From: Halobacillus alkaliphilus
GTDB lineage: Bacteria; Bacillota; Bacilli; Bacillales; Halobacillaceae
NCBI RefSeq assembly: GCF_900113125.1
Contig: NZ_FOOG01000011.1
Coordinates: 1-32,801 of the forward strand
DNA: 32,801 bases
Direction of reading: 5' to 3'
The translations under genes and the position numbers were made by a program. The notes under the pieces were generated by a model. The model worked only from the letters and a program-made list of their open reading frames with translations. It did no database searches and had not been told where the DNA came from. Each line of letters starts with the position of its first letter. Position 1 is the first letter of the stretch. Shown one piece after another: positions 21,441-31,115 of the stretch.

Positions 21441-22433
21441 TCAATCAATATAACGCCTTGCACCAGCAAACTCGCTGGAATAATAATCGGATTCAAATAC
21501 GTCAATAATTTCGACCGTACTTCTGGAATTAGGGGCATGGATCATCTGCCCTTCTCCAATATACATACCAACATGATGGACATAGCCTTCTCCTTCATCG
21601 TAAGCGAAGAACAACAGGTCACCCTTCTGCAAATTCTCTTTCTCTACTGGTGTTCCATGCTCTGCTTGTACAGAGGAATCTCTTGGAATCGTTATGCCGT
21701 GAGCTTTGTGGATGGTATGGGTAAATCCGGAACAATCAAAACCGAAGCCGGAAGTCCCCGCCCATAGGTAGGGCAGATCCAAAAATTGTTTTCCTGTTTC
21801 TACGAGGTCTTTTCCATCCGCATCAGGTATGTTTTTCTCATGGTTATAAATGGATACGTCATTGCTGTTTACCCATTTCATTGCGTCACTTGGCGTAGCG
21901 ACAAGCACCATGTCTCCCGCCTGAGCTACAACAGGGAGGCGTGTGTTGAAACTAATTTCCTTGAATTCCTGGCTTTTTTTCTTGTCGTCATATAGAAAAA
22001 CGGTGGGTTTTGTCACAAGAGCGAAAGGTTTGTTCTTTTTCATTACACTGTAGCGTCTTTCATCAGCGAGTTGATTCTTTGGCATCCAGGCAGGATAGCC
22101 AAGTTCATTTTTCGGCGTTGGCTGACTTTCAACGGCAACTTTTACCCAGTATCCGTCTTCTTCCAGAATCGTCACTTTCTGTCCGTAAAGAGCCTGGGTC
22201 TGCAATTCACCGACTAGCCATATCTTTTCCTCAGTTGTCATGCTTTCGGTCCATTCCCACATATCCACGGGATTACTTAAAGAGGGAGCGTCTAACTCTC
22301 TCGCTTGATCAGGTTCACTCCATAATGTAGCCACGGAAACATCTACATACATCTCCTTGTCCTCCGCCTGTACGGAAGAGCCGAAAGCGAGACTCAACAA
22401 CAAAACTGCTACTATCATCCAATACTTTTTCAT
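21441..22433 (-). CDS. ykfC: NlpC/P60 endopeptidase, YkfC type (gamma-D-Glu-L-diamino acid)
   Basis: YkfC enzymes cut the gamma-D-Glu-meso-diaminopimelate bond in released murein peptides that have a free N-terminal L-Ala. The 330-residue protein has a signal peptide ending near AEDKE (residue 25), two SH3-like regions (about 30-125 and 130-195) and a C-terminal NlpC/P60 domain. The triad is C234 in FDCSG, H287 in YVHHVG and H299 in MIHAP; the spacing equals that of the characterised Bacillus cereus YkfC (Cys238, His291, His303). ATG 22433 has GGAGGG upstream; the preceding in-frame TTG is too close. It lies 19 bases downstream of the epimerase gene that handles its product, in one operon. 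Confidence 0.9.
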   Translation of the reverse strand: MKKYWMIVAVLLLSLAFGSSVQAEDKEMYVDVSVATLWSEPDQARELDAPSLSNPVDMWEWTESMTTEEKIWLVGELQTQALYGQKVTILEEDGYWVKVAVESQPTPKNELGYPAWMPKNQLADERRYSVMKKNKPFALVTKPTVFLYDDKKKSQEFKEISFNTRLPVVAQAGDMVLVATPSDAMKWVNSNDVSIYNHEKNIPDADGKDLVETGKQFLDLPYLWAGTSGFGFDCSGFTHTIHKAHGITIPRDSSVQAEHGTPVEKENLQKGDLLFFAYDEGEGYVHHVGMYIGEGQMIHAPNSRSTVEIIDVFESDYYSSEFAGARRYID

Positions 22434-22452
22434 CAAATCCCTCCATTAAAGA

Positions 22453-23517
22453 TTAATAGAAACCTAGGCCTGGTCCTTCACTTACCGTCACTTCCTTACC
22501 TTCGTAACTCATGCCCCCTTTCAATCCTTCATCTTTCATCCATAAAGGAGCATCAAGATCATATATCTTAATATTCGGATGAGCCATTGCCAGGTGGGCT
22601 GCAGCGGTACCGGAAACGATCGATTCCATCATACTTCCGATCATGCACGGGATCCCTGCACTTTCACAGATATCGGCGATTTGTCCTGCTCTTCTCAGTC
22701 CACCGGATTTCATTAATTTGATATTTAAGTAATCTACGCATTCCATCTCTACCAGGCGAAGGACCTCTTGTGGTGAGAATACACTCTCATCTGCCATAAT
22801 CGGTATATGAACTTGATCACGCACATACTTCAATGCTTTTAAATCATGGGCGGGTACGGGCTGCTCGATGAATTCCACATTAATGTCCTCTTCTTTAAGG
22901 CGATTAATGAAATGTACGGCTTGTTTTCCGTTCCATCCCTGATTGGCATCCAGGCGCAGGCGAACTTTATCTCCCACTGCTTCTTTTACTTTAAGCAGAC
23001 GCCGAAAATCCTCTTCTTCCTCATGACCGACTTTTAATTTAAGTACATCGAATCCTTCTTCAACCCTTGCCATAGCTTCTTCCTGCATCGTGTTGGGTTC
23101 ATTGATACTGACGGTCATGTCTGTTTCCAATATTTTTTGATCTCCGCCGAGCAGTCGGTATAGAGGGAGGTTGTACTGTTTTCCAAAAGCATCATGAAGC
23201 GCTATATCCACAGCTGCTTTTGCACTTGAATTATTCACACAGCTTTTTTCCAGTTTCAATAGAAGATCGTTTTGTTTATTTATGTCCTTGTATAGGAGAG
23301 CATCTGTGATCGGTCCCTCCACAGCGGCTCTCATCCCCTCAAGGGAATCCCCCGTGACCTGGAGGGAGGCCGTTGCAGATCCGTACCCTGCTGTCCCATC
23401 CTCTGTTTTCAAGCGAACATCCAATACGTCGATTGTCTCTACCGTACGAATGGCGGTTTTGAAAGGTCTTTTGAGGGAGACGGTTCTCTTCTCGCATACT
23501 ATATCGGTAATTTTCAT
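22453..23517 (-). CDS. ykfB: Dipeptide epimerase (L-Ala-D/L-Glu), YkfB type
   Basis: YkfB inverts the D-Glu centre of L-Ala-D-Glu, turning a murein-derived dipeptide into L-Ala-L-Glu that ordinary peptidases can degrade. It is an enolase-superfamily enzyme with a capping domain and a TIM barrel. Visible residues are K160-L-K162, metal ligands D190 (LDANQ), E218 (FIEQP) and D243 (MADES), and K267 in NIKLMKSGG, each within one residue of the B. subtilis enzyme. Length 354 aa is typical. The purine-rich GGGGGAAAG precedes ATG 23517. It sits between a DUF819 transporter gene and ykfC. Confidence 0.93.
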   Translation of the reverse strand: MKITDIVCEKRTVSLKRPFKTAIRTVETIDVLDVRLKTEDGTAGYGSATASLQVTGDSLEGMRAAVEGPITDALLYKDINKQNDLLLKLEKSCVNNSSAKAAVDIALHDAFGKQYNLPLYRLLGGDQKILETDMTVSINEPNTMQEEAMARVEEGFDVLKLKVGHEEEEDFRRLLKVKEAVGDKVRLRLDANQGWNGKQAVHFINRLKEEDINVEFIEQPVPAHDLKALKYVRDQVHIPIMADESVFSPQEVLRLVEMECVDYLNIKLMKSGGLRRAGQIADICESAGIPCMIGSMMESIVSGTAAAHLAMAHPNIKIYDLDAPLWMKDEGLKGGMSYEGKEVTVSEGPGLGFY

Positions 23518-23529
23518 TTTCTTTCCCCC

Positions 23530-24693
23530 TTACAAATTAGACAGTATTTCAGCAACAGCCAGACCTCCGTATGTTCCTAGGAACGAGCCCCCGAGAGCCA
23601 TAAGCACCCCAATTGGTATTAGAGATCTATGAAAAGCACCAGCTAAGAGTGGTGCGGATGCCATCCCGCCGATATTTGCCAGACTGGAAACACCAAGCGT
23701 GAAAAGATCCAGCTTAAATACCTTCGCTACAATCATCATGATGATCGCGTGGACAGCCAGAATGACGAATCCGGAAATGATGTAAACTGGGGCCTGTCCC
23801 AGTTGGGAAAAGTCCGCTCTCGAAGCGATGAGGGCAATGACAATATAGAGAAAGACATTAGCTATATCCATTGATCCTGGAACTTTGGCAAGTTTTGTCA
23901 TAGCCAAAAGTACACCCAGAATGGAGACAATTAGGATCGTCCACGTTGTGGCGTTCACCACGGTACCGAAGGATGGCAGGAGCCCCCCGAGTTCTGCAGC
24001 AATAGCGGAGACGAAGATAGCCAAAGCAAGAAGCCCCAGCATGTGAACAAAAGAGATTGTTTTTCCTTCTTTTTCTTCATCTTCTTCCATCAGCTCAGCT
24101 GTTACTTCATCAAGGTGCTCCGTGTTGGATTTCGCCCATTTGTTGAAAACGGCAGCGAATGGCACCAGCCAAAACATGATCATAACCCATGTCGAGTAGT
24201 TAACTGTATCCATAATCAGCGCATAGCCAAAGATGTTCTCCGGTACTTCCAAAATTCCCTGGATGATCACCATGTTGGCAGATCCGCCCGTCCAGCTTCC
24301 TGCCAGAGCACCGAATGCTTCCGAAGTGTTCGGTGCATAGAAACCTTGAAATAAAAGAAAAGTGATGACGAAACCAGCCATGATACTGAAAGCAGCTGCA
24401 AAATAGCCGATAAGCATTTTCGGTCCGAGTTTTACCAGCTTTCTTAAATCGCAATTAAGAAGCATTAAAAAAATGAGCATGGGAAGCAGTACATCACGAA
24501 CACTTCCGTAAGTATTATCAATCGTTTCAGTGGATCCAATGATGCCGGTAGTCTTAAGGATGGCGCCTCCAAAATAAATGAGTACGATGCCAGGAACAAA
24601 CTTAAAAAATTTACTTTTCGATGACTCTAGGAAAGCGACTAGGCCAGCCAGGCCGACAATCACTCCCAAATACAAAAATCCGCTTTCGATCAT
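23530..24693 (-). CDS. DUF819-family (YjcL-like) membrane protein, putative transporter
   Basis: A 387-residue protein with about 10 to 12 membrane segments. It has a pseudo-symmetric layout of two halves joined by an acidic loop (LMEEDEEKEGK, about residues 205-215). GSWTGGSANM near residue 140 and SSLANIGGMASAPLLAG near 345 look like matching helix-break motifs of the two halves. I recognise it as DUF819. No substrate is proven for the family. It is 12 bases upstream of ykfB, so import of a murein dipeptide or of its amino acids is a reasonable guess. ATG 24693 is chosen because AAGGAGGAA at 24709-24701 is ideally spaced; the longer reading frame lacks such a site and begins inside a hairpin. 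Confidence 0.82.
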   Translation of the reverse strand: MIESGFLYLGVIVGLAGLVAFLESSKSKFFKFVPGIVLIYFGGAILKTTGIIGSTETIDNTYGSVRDVLLPMLIFLMLLNCDLRKLVKLGPKMLIGYFAAAFSIMAGFVITFLLFQGFYAPNTSEAFGALAGSWTGGSANMVIIQGILEVPENIFGYALIMDTVNYSTWVMIMFWLVPFAAVFNKWAKSNTEHLDEVTAELMEEDEEKEGKTISFVHMLGLLALAIFVSAIAAELGGLLPSFGTVVNATTWTILIVSILGVLLAMTKLAKVPGSMDIANVFLYIVIALIASRADFSQLGQAPVYIISGFVILAVHAIIMMIVAKVFKLDLFTLGVSSLANIGGMASAPLLAGAFHRSLIPIGVLMALGGSFLGTYGGLAVAEILSNL

Positions 24694-24734
24694 AATGCAT
24701 TTCCTCCTTGAGATATGTAAATTTATAAAAACAA

Positions 24735-24777
24735 AAAACCCAGCCGTCAAGAAGTCTCTTCTTGTCGACTGGGTTTT
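24735..24777 (-). terminator. Long hairpin with T-run between the DUF3870 and DUF819 genes
   Basis: Arms of 20 bases (24735-24754 with 24758-24777) pair with two mismatches around a three-base loop; on the minus strand it is followed by TTTTTTG then TTTTT. It can end the DUF3870 transcript. If transcription continues, it would act as an attenuator for the salvage genes, because it sits about 26 bases before their first ribosome site. Confidence 0.85.
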
Positions 24778-24809
24778 ATCCACGTATTAGTGAGATAAAG
24801 CAATCTACA

Positions 24810-25127
24810 TTATATATTCATTATGTCACAGTACTTCAACTGGGCCTGTTTAAAAGCGACAATTAATGCTTTTTGAGATGAACCGAAATAGCGTTCTCGA
24901 ATTGCTTGCTCGATCGCCGCCTCTTCCGTTATTTTATTCCCAATAAATAAGCTGCGCACGAAATAGACCGTAATGTCCATCATTGCTGTACATTCGACAT
25001 CAACAATTTCATGGTTTTTCATGTCGATGACGAATCCTGCAAAGAAAGAGTCATATTTTTTCGTTATCGCATTGTTCCCGGGTGCTTTGGATTCACCCAC
25101 GACATAACATGTGTGTTCTGAATACAT
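24810..25127 (-). CDS. DUF3870-family protein
   Basis: The 105-residue protein reads MYSEHTCYVVGESKAP, then FFAGFVIDMKNHEIVDVECTA, VRSLFIGNKI and RYFGSSQKALIVAFKQA; these are the hallmarks of DUF3870 as I recall it. Its function is unknown, though the family is often near catabolic or transport operons. ATG 25127 is chosen since GGAGG lies nine bases before it; the longer frame from 25259 has no fitting ribosome site. It is the first gene on this strand ahead of the DUF819-ykfB-ykfC group, separated by a strong hairpin. Confidence 0.8.
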   Translation of the reverse strand: MYSEHTCYVVGESKAPGNNAITKKYDSFFAGFVIDMKNHEIVDVECTAMMDITVYFVRSLFIGNKITEEAAIEQAIRERYFGSSQKALIVAFKQAQLKYCDIMNI

Positions 25128-25346
25128 TCGGATAAGCCTCCGATTCCCTGACATCTTTTGTGTGGAAAGCCTGTCCTTTAAAAGACAAACTGCCAGTACA
25201 AAATGCAGATTCCTATCGGTATTTATAGAAATATTACCATTTATAGAAAACGCATTCAATGTATTTTAAGAATTTTCTCACAAAATAAATGCGAAATTAT
25301 ACTTGGTTTTGACATTGTTCTTCTATTTTTCAAGCTAATTGTTTCC

Positions 25347-25375
25347 TTGTCATAAACTTAAAAATATCCAATAAT
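25347..25375 (+). promoter_or_regulatory. Promoter of the small lipoprotein gene
   Basis: TTGTCA (25347-25352) and AATAAT (25370-25375) with a 17-base spacer, 39 bases before the start. On the other strand TATAAT at 25301-25296 could serve the DUF3870 gene, but its -35 is poor. Confidence 0.55.
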
Positions 25376-25413
25376 TGTAATGACGGAAATTAAATTAGTG
25401 AGAAGGGGTCCTT

Positions 25414-25833
25414 ATGAAAAAATACTTATTTTTAGTGGGGATATTATTATTAATTGGTTGTTCAAATGATTCAGATTCAAGCAATAATGAAGGTGACGGT
25501 GCTAAGAATGAAGAACCCAATCAAGAAAAACTGGACAATGAATTAAAAGATGAAGCAAGAGAAGTAAATTTTACTAGAGTAAGAGCTGGGCGAGTGGAAG
25601 AGGGTACTAAAGTACTTATTCAGGGAGAAGTTACTATGGCAAGTCCGATAGAAGTAGGTAGCGAATTAGTTGTGGCTACTCAAGAAGATGGTGGACATGG
25701 GATGTACACTGTCCAAAACATGGATTCGGATTCCCAGTACGAGGAAGGTGATTTTGTAAAAGTATATGGAACGTATAACGGAAAGTCTGAAGGTACCCCT
25801 AAAATTACTAGCCCTTTAATTGAAGTCCAATAG
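25414..25833 (+). CDS. Small lipoprotein with OB-fold-like domain
   Basis: The signal peptide MKKYLFLVGILLLIGC ends in a lipobox with C16 as the lipidated residue. A low-complexity, acidic Ser/Asn/Glu linker (about 17-50) follows, then a beta-rich domain of about 85 residues containing GTKVLIQGEV and GDFVKVYGTYNG. The last part resembles the OB-like fold of tRNA_anti-like or nucleic-acid-binding-type lipoproteins; it probably sits on the outer face of the membrane. AGAAGGGG at 25401-25408 precedes ATG 25414. The function is unknown. A weak AAAGATA/TATCTTT hairpin (25837-25869) follows. Confidence 0.75.
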   Translation: MKKYLFLVGILLLIGCSNDSDSSNNEGDGAKNEEPNQEKLDNELKDEAREVNFTRVRAGRVEEGTKVLIQGEVTMASPIEVGSELVVATQEDGGHGMYTVQNMDSDSQYEEGDFVKVYGTYNGKSEGTPKITSPLIEVQ

Positions 25834-25970
25834 TGAAAAGATAGTATGTAAATTGGATGCGTTATCTTTAACTGGGCGCTCTCTTTAACTTATTTGCTAG
25901 TACAACATTAGAGGCAAGTATTCCTTTAATCTACTAAAAAACTCATAAAGTTTAAAACGCTATGGGAATG

Positions 25971-26018
25971 TAAAAAGCCCCTCACCCAATGCCAGCACGG
26001 CATCCCGGTGAGGGGCTT
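25971..26018 (-). terminator. Terminator of katG
   Basis: GGTGAGGGGCTT (26007-26018) pairs perfectly with AAGCCCCTCACC (25975-25986); an inner ATGCC/GGCAT stem closes the loop. On the minus strand T residues follow. Confidence 0.9.
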
Positions 26019-26025
26019 ATTTAAA

Positions 26026-28663
<2,638 letters not shown>

Positions 28664-28789
28664 ATGAGCAAAAAATCCAAGTCGAAACGCAACATTCAAA
28701 AAGGAAGAGATGCCGTCCAGCCGAGTACAGGAGAAGAGAGAATCACGATAAACAAAACGAATGACCAAAAAGACGACCGGATTAAATAG
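28664..28789 (+). CDS. 41-residue basic hydrophilic protein
   Basis: ATG 28664 follows GGAG at 28651-28654 and opens 41 codons ending in TAG. The peptide starts MSKKSKSKRNIQKGRDA and ends NDQKDDRIK. It is highly charged, without a hydrophobic segment and probably disordered. The codon pattern, ribosome site and immediate downstream terminator support a real gene. I do not recognise it; small basic proteins of this style in bacilli include spore and stress proteins, but this is only a resemblance. Confidence 0.6.
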   Translation: MSKKSKSKRNIQKGRDAVQPSTGEERITINKTNDQKDDRIK

Positions 28790-28816
28790 AGGATCACGCA
28801 AGCAGTACATGATGAT

Positions 28817-28851
28817 AAAGACGGAAACCAAAGCGCTGGCTTCCGTCTTTA
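28817..28851 (+). terminator. Terminator after the 41-residue gene
   Basis: AAAGACGGAAACC at 28817-28829 pairs with GGCTTCCGTCTTT at 28838-28850 with one mismatch. The T-run is short. Confidence 0.8.
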
Positions 28852-28994
28852 TCTATTTATGATTTTGAGAAGGGATAGAATGTTCTAAGAATCGCCAAGT
28901 TCCGATCATGTAAGAGTCTTAAACTCAAATCCTATATGGAAGAAAATTAAAATGATATACTTGCCGGAGATCTATACAAGAGGGGGTATGTTAT

Positions 28995-29594
28995 ATGTCT
29001 AAAGAAATGTGGGATCAAAGATTTTCCGAGCCCAATTACGCGTATGGAAAGCAGCCCAATGCTTTTATTAAAAATATGAGTGAGCGCCTTCCTAAAGATA
29101 GCAAGGTTGGATGCTTTGCTGAGGGAGAAGGGCGAAACGGTGTATACTTAGCGAAAATGGGGCATGATGTGACCATCCTGGATCAATCTGATCAAGGATT
29201 GAATAAAGCGCTGCAGTTAGGAAAAGAAGAAGACGTCAGCATAGAAACGGTTCAAGGTGACTTAACCAAGATGGAAATGGAACCCGAACAATTTGATGCT
29301 GCCGTTATGGTATTTGGTCACGTGCCGAAACAGGATCAATCGTTTCTGATGGAACAAATGATCCGGTCTGTAAAACCTGGAGGACACGTCCTATTTGAAG
29401 TTTATTCTGAGCATCAATTAGCCTATGGAACAGGAGGGCCCAAATCAGCGGAGATGCTGTACGCCCCAGAAGATGTCCTTCGCTGGATAAAAGATTATAA
29501 ATGTCTTCATTTCTACTACGGGGAAGCCGAACGGAACGAAGGGGAAAAGCATAACGGCCTCGGTCATGTGATTCAAGGCTTGATCCAAAAATAA
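28995..29594 (+). CDS. TehB-like class I SAM-dependent methyltransferase
   Basis: The 199-residue protein has a Rossmann SAM-binding core: FAEGEGRNGVYLAKMGHDVTILDQS (motif I and the acidic end of strand 2, about 41-65), DLTKMEMEPEQFDAAV (about 88-103) and VKPGGHVLFEVY (about 125-136). It most resembles the TehB/UbiE-like group often annotated as tellurite resistance methyltransferases. No substrate can be read from the sequence. AGGGGG at 28981-28986 precedes ATG 28995. It is a single-gene unit ended by a long palindrome. Confidence 0.85.
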   Translation: MSKEMWDQRFSEPNYAYGKQPNAFIKNMSERLPKDSKVGCFAEGEGRNGVYLAKMGHDVTILDQSDQGLNKALQLGKEEDVSIETVQGDLTKMEMEPEQFDAAVMVFGHVPKQDQSFLMEQMIRSVKPGGHVLFEVYSEHQLAYGTGGPKSAEMLYAPEDVLRWIKDYKCLHFYYGEAERNEGEKHNGLGHVIQGLIQK

Positions 29595-29602
29595 ATAACT
29601 TA

Positions 29603-29648
29603 AAAAGAGGATAAGAACTCGGGTTAACCCGAGTTCTTATCCTCTTTT
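29603..29648. terminator. Perfect 46-bp palindrome acting as terminator
   Basis: The sequence from 29603 to 29625 is the exact reverse complement of 29626 to 29648. Its outer ends are AAAAGAGG and CCTCTTTT and the centre is GGGTTAACCC. The outer T residues serve as a T-run in either direction. It follows the methyltransferase stop by eight bases and abuts a transposon remnant. Confidence 0.85.
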
Positions 29649-29650
29649 AT

Positions 29651-29990
29651 CATTCATCAGCAGAAAACAGATATTCAGGAACTTCCTAAATCCAACGCTT
29701 ACGTTGGCGTGGATCTCGGATTGAAAGACTTCGCTGTTCTATCGAATGGCACCACCTATGAAAACCCACGATACCTACGTAAGACCGAAAAGAAACTAGC
29801 AAAAGCTCAACGTATCCTTTCCCGAAGGGAAAAGGGTTCTTCAAATTGGCATAAGCAACGTATTAAAAAGAATCCTTCCAACCGTCGGTGCGACGGGGCT
29901 AGCCTAATCATTTGAACGAACCATTAGCTTCGTGCTCTTAGGAATCCCCCAACTTCAAGGAGCGTCAGCGAGTAAGTGGGGGGTAGTTCA
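29651..29990 (+). mobile_element. Remnant of an IS200/IS605-group TnpB element with right end
   Basis: From about 29651 a frame reads into KSNAYVGVDLGLKDFAVLSNG, the RuvC-I segment of TnpB (the D of GVDLG is the first catalytic acid), and on to KLAKAQRILSRREKGSSNWHKQ. After codon HKQRIK the family sequence stops abruptly and is replaced by KNPSNRRCDG and a TGA at 29913-29915, so the rest of the RuvC domain and the zinc finger are deleted. The N-terminal half is also missing. Downstream the typical right end survives, with the CCCCC.ACTT / AAGTGGGGG hairpin at 29946-29983. No TnpA gene is present. Confidence 0.8.
29891..29990 (+). ncRNA. Possible omega-RNA (TnpB guide scaffold) remnant
   Basis: In TnpB elements a guide RNA scaffold spans the end of tnpB and the right end. 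Here the region from GGGGCTAGCC to the right-end hairpin (stem 29946-29955 with 29974-29983) is retained, although tnpB is gutted. The guide would be the sequence just outside the element, near 29991 onward. Expression is not shown by the sequence. Confidence 0.4.
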
Positions 29991-30043
29991 ATTGGTTACT
30001 TTTAAGTAAGGGAAAGCTTATTTTGGAACAAGATGATATTCGT

Positions 30044-31006
30044 TCATTCATCGCGAAGCAAAACATGTGGCACAAAGCGAATATAGATCAGTTCGCTCAT
30101 CAGTTCTATGATGGTTTGAGTAATGATCAGAGCCGCCACCATACTCCCTATCTCTGGTAATGAAAAGGCGAGTGGAAGTACAACTAAAGAGTTCCTGGTA
30201 GAGCTGCTGAAAATAAGAGTGCGACCTGACTTCGCACCTAATTTAAACCAATTCGCTGCGAACTTAGACAGGAAGGGCATAATGATCATGAAAGCCACAT
30301 ACAGAGGGATAACTTTCACAACATCATTTGCATAGGCCGGTAGATTTGGTAATTGAGAAGCTGCAACTGCAAAGAGCGTGAAAGCCATAAACGGAACAGG
30401 CAGCCAAGCTGAACCACTTAAAATCTTTGCCCCTATGCGGGATTTCTTTGCTGCTAATTGGATACAGACTGCAGTGATAAGAGGAATGAAAATGAGTCCC
30501 AAAAAGGCTTCGAGAAAGGGGGAAGGATCTACGATTCCGGCAGCGTCCCTTCCCAAAAACATCCATAGATACAAAGGTAAAAGTACTAGCTGTATGATCA
30601 GTAAAATGGGAGTAGAGGCTAACATCAGCCTCTCATCACCTTTTCCTAACGCAGTGAAAACAATGACGTAGTCAATGCACGGGGTTAGTAGCACGAGGTA
30701 AAACCCTATCAAAAGTTCAGGGCTTTGCGGTAACAGTCGGGCCAGCAGCCAGACCACTATTGGTACGATAATGAAATTGGTCGTTAATAACGCTTTGATA
30801 AACTTTTTTTGGCCCCATGATTCTTTCATTGAAGTAAATGGAATCTGAGAAAACATGCTATACAGCAGTACTGCTATCACGATAGAAATAATCGATTCCA
30901 GACTTTCAGCAGACCGCGGCATAAGGAACCCAAACCCTGCTGCAGCCAGGAGGGAAATAAAATAAATCCAAATTTGGTTGTTTTCAAGTTTATGTTTAGA
31001 AAGCAG
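30044..31006 (-). CDS. BASS/ArsB-ACR3-like membrane transporter (often called arsenic resistance protein)
   Basis: About 320 residues with roughly ten membrane segments in two inverted halves, the bile acid:sodium symporter fold that includes the arsenite exporter ACR3. The conserved stretch LLTPCIDYVIVFTALGKGDERL (near residue 105) carries the proline-cysteine helix break of the group. The second half ends SSTRNSLVVLPLAF. There is no arsR, arsC or other ars gene nearby, so arsenite as substrate is not supported by context. The start is unusual: AGAGGAG at 31020-31014 is seven bases from a CTG codon (31006), and the only upstream start, GTG 31057, overlaps a terminator and promoter. Confidence 0.75.
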   Translation of the reverse strand: MLSKHKLENNQIWIYFISLLAAAGFGFLMPRSAESLESIISIVIAVLLYSMFSQIPFTSMKESWGQKKFIKALLTTNFIIVPIVVWLLARLLPQSPELLIGFYLVLLTPCIDYVIVFTALGKGDERLMLASTPILLIIQLVLLPLYLWMFLGRDAAGIVDPSPFLEAFLGLIFIPLITAVCIQLAAKKSRIGAKILSGSAWLPVPFMAFTLFAVAASQLPNLPAYANDVVKVIPLYVAFMIIMPFLSKFAANWFKLGAKSGRTLIFSSSTRNSLVVLPLAFSLPEIGSMVAALIITQTIIELMSELIYIRFVPHVLLRDE

Positions 31007-31026
31007 AGGAATTCTCCTCTCTTCGT

Positions 31027-31054
31027 TTATTATTTTTTCAAAAGTAAAAATCAA
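31027..31054 (-). promoter_or_regulatory. Promoter of the BASS-family transporter gene
   Basis: On the minus strand TTGATT (31054-31049) and TAATAA (31032-31027) are separated by 16 bases. The -35 is shared with the end of the preceding terminator. Confidence 0.45.
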
Positions 31055-31090
31055 CACGTAGATTGAGCTTAATCATTCTCCGTGTTGATC
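31046..31090 (-). terminator. Terminator of the DUF4317 gene
   Basis: On the minus strand ATCAACACG (31089-31081) pairs with CGTGTTGAT (31058-31050) across a 22-base loop and is followed by TTTTT. Confidence 0.75.
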
Positions 31091-31115
31091 TTTTTATCTG
31101 GAACGGTAGTAGATT

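Noticed and set aside
25128-25259. The longer N-terminus of the DUF3870 protein
   Set aside because: It adds 44 residues not expected in the family, and the best-spaced ribosome site points to ATG 25127.
31055-31057. GTG 31057 as start of the BASS-family transporter
   Set aside because: It has no ribosome site and lies in the terminator stem of the upstream gene, just upstream of the proposed -35 element.
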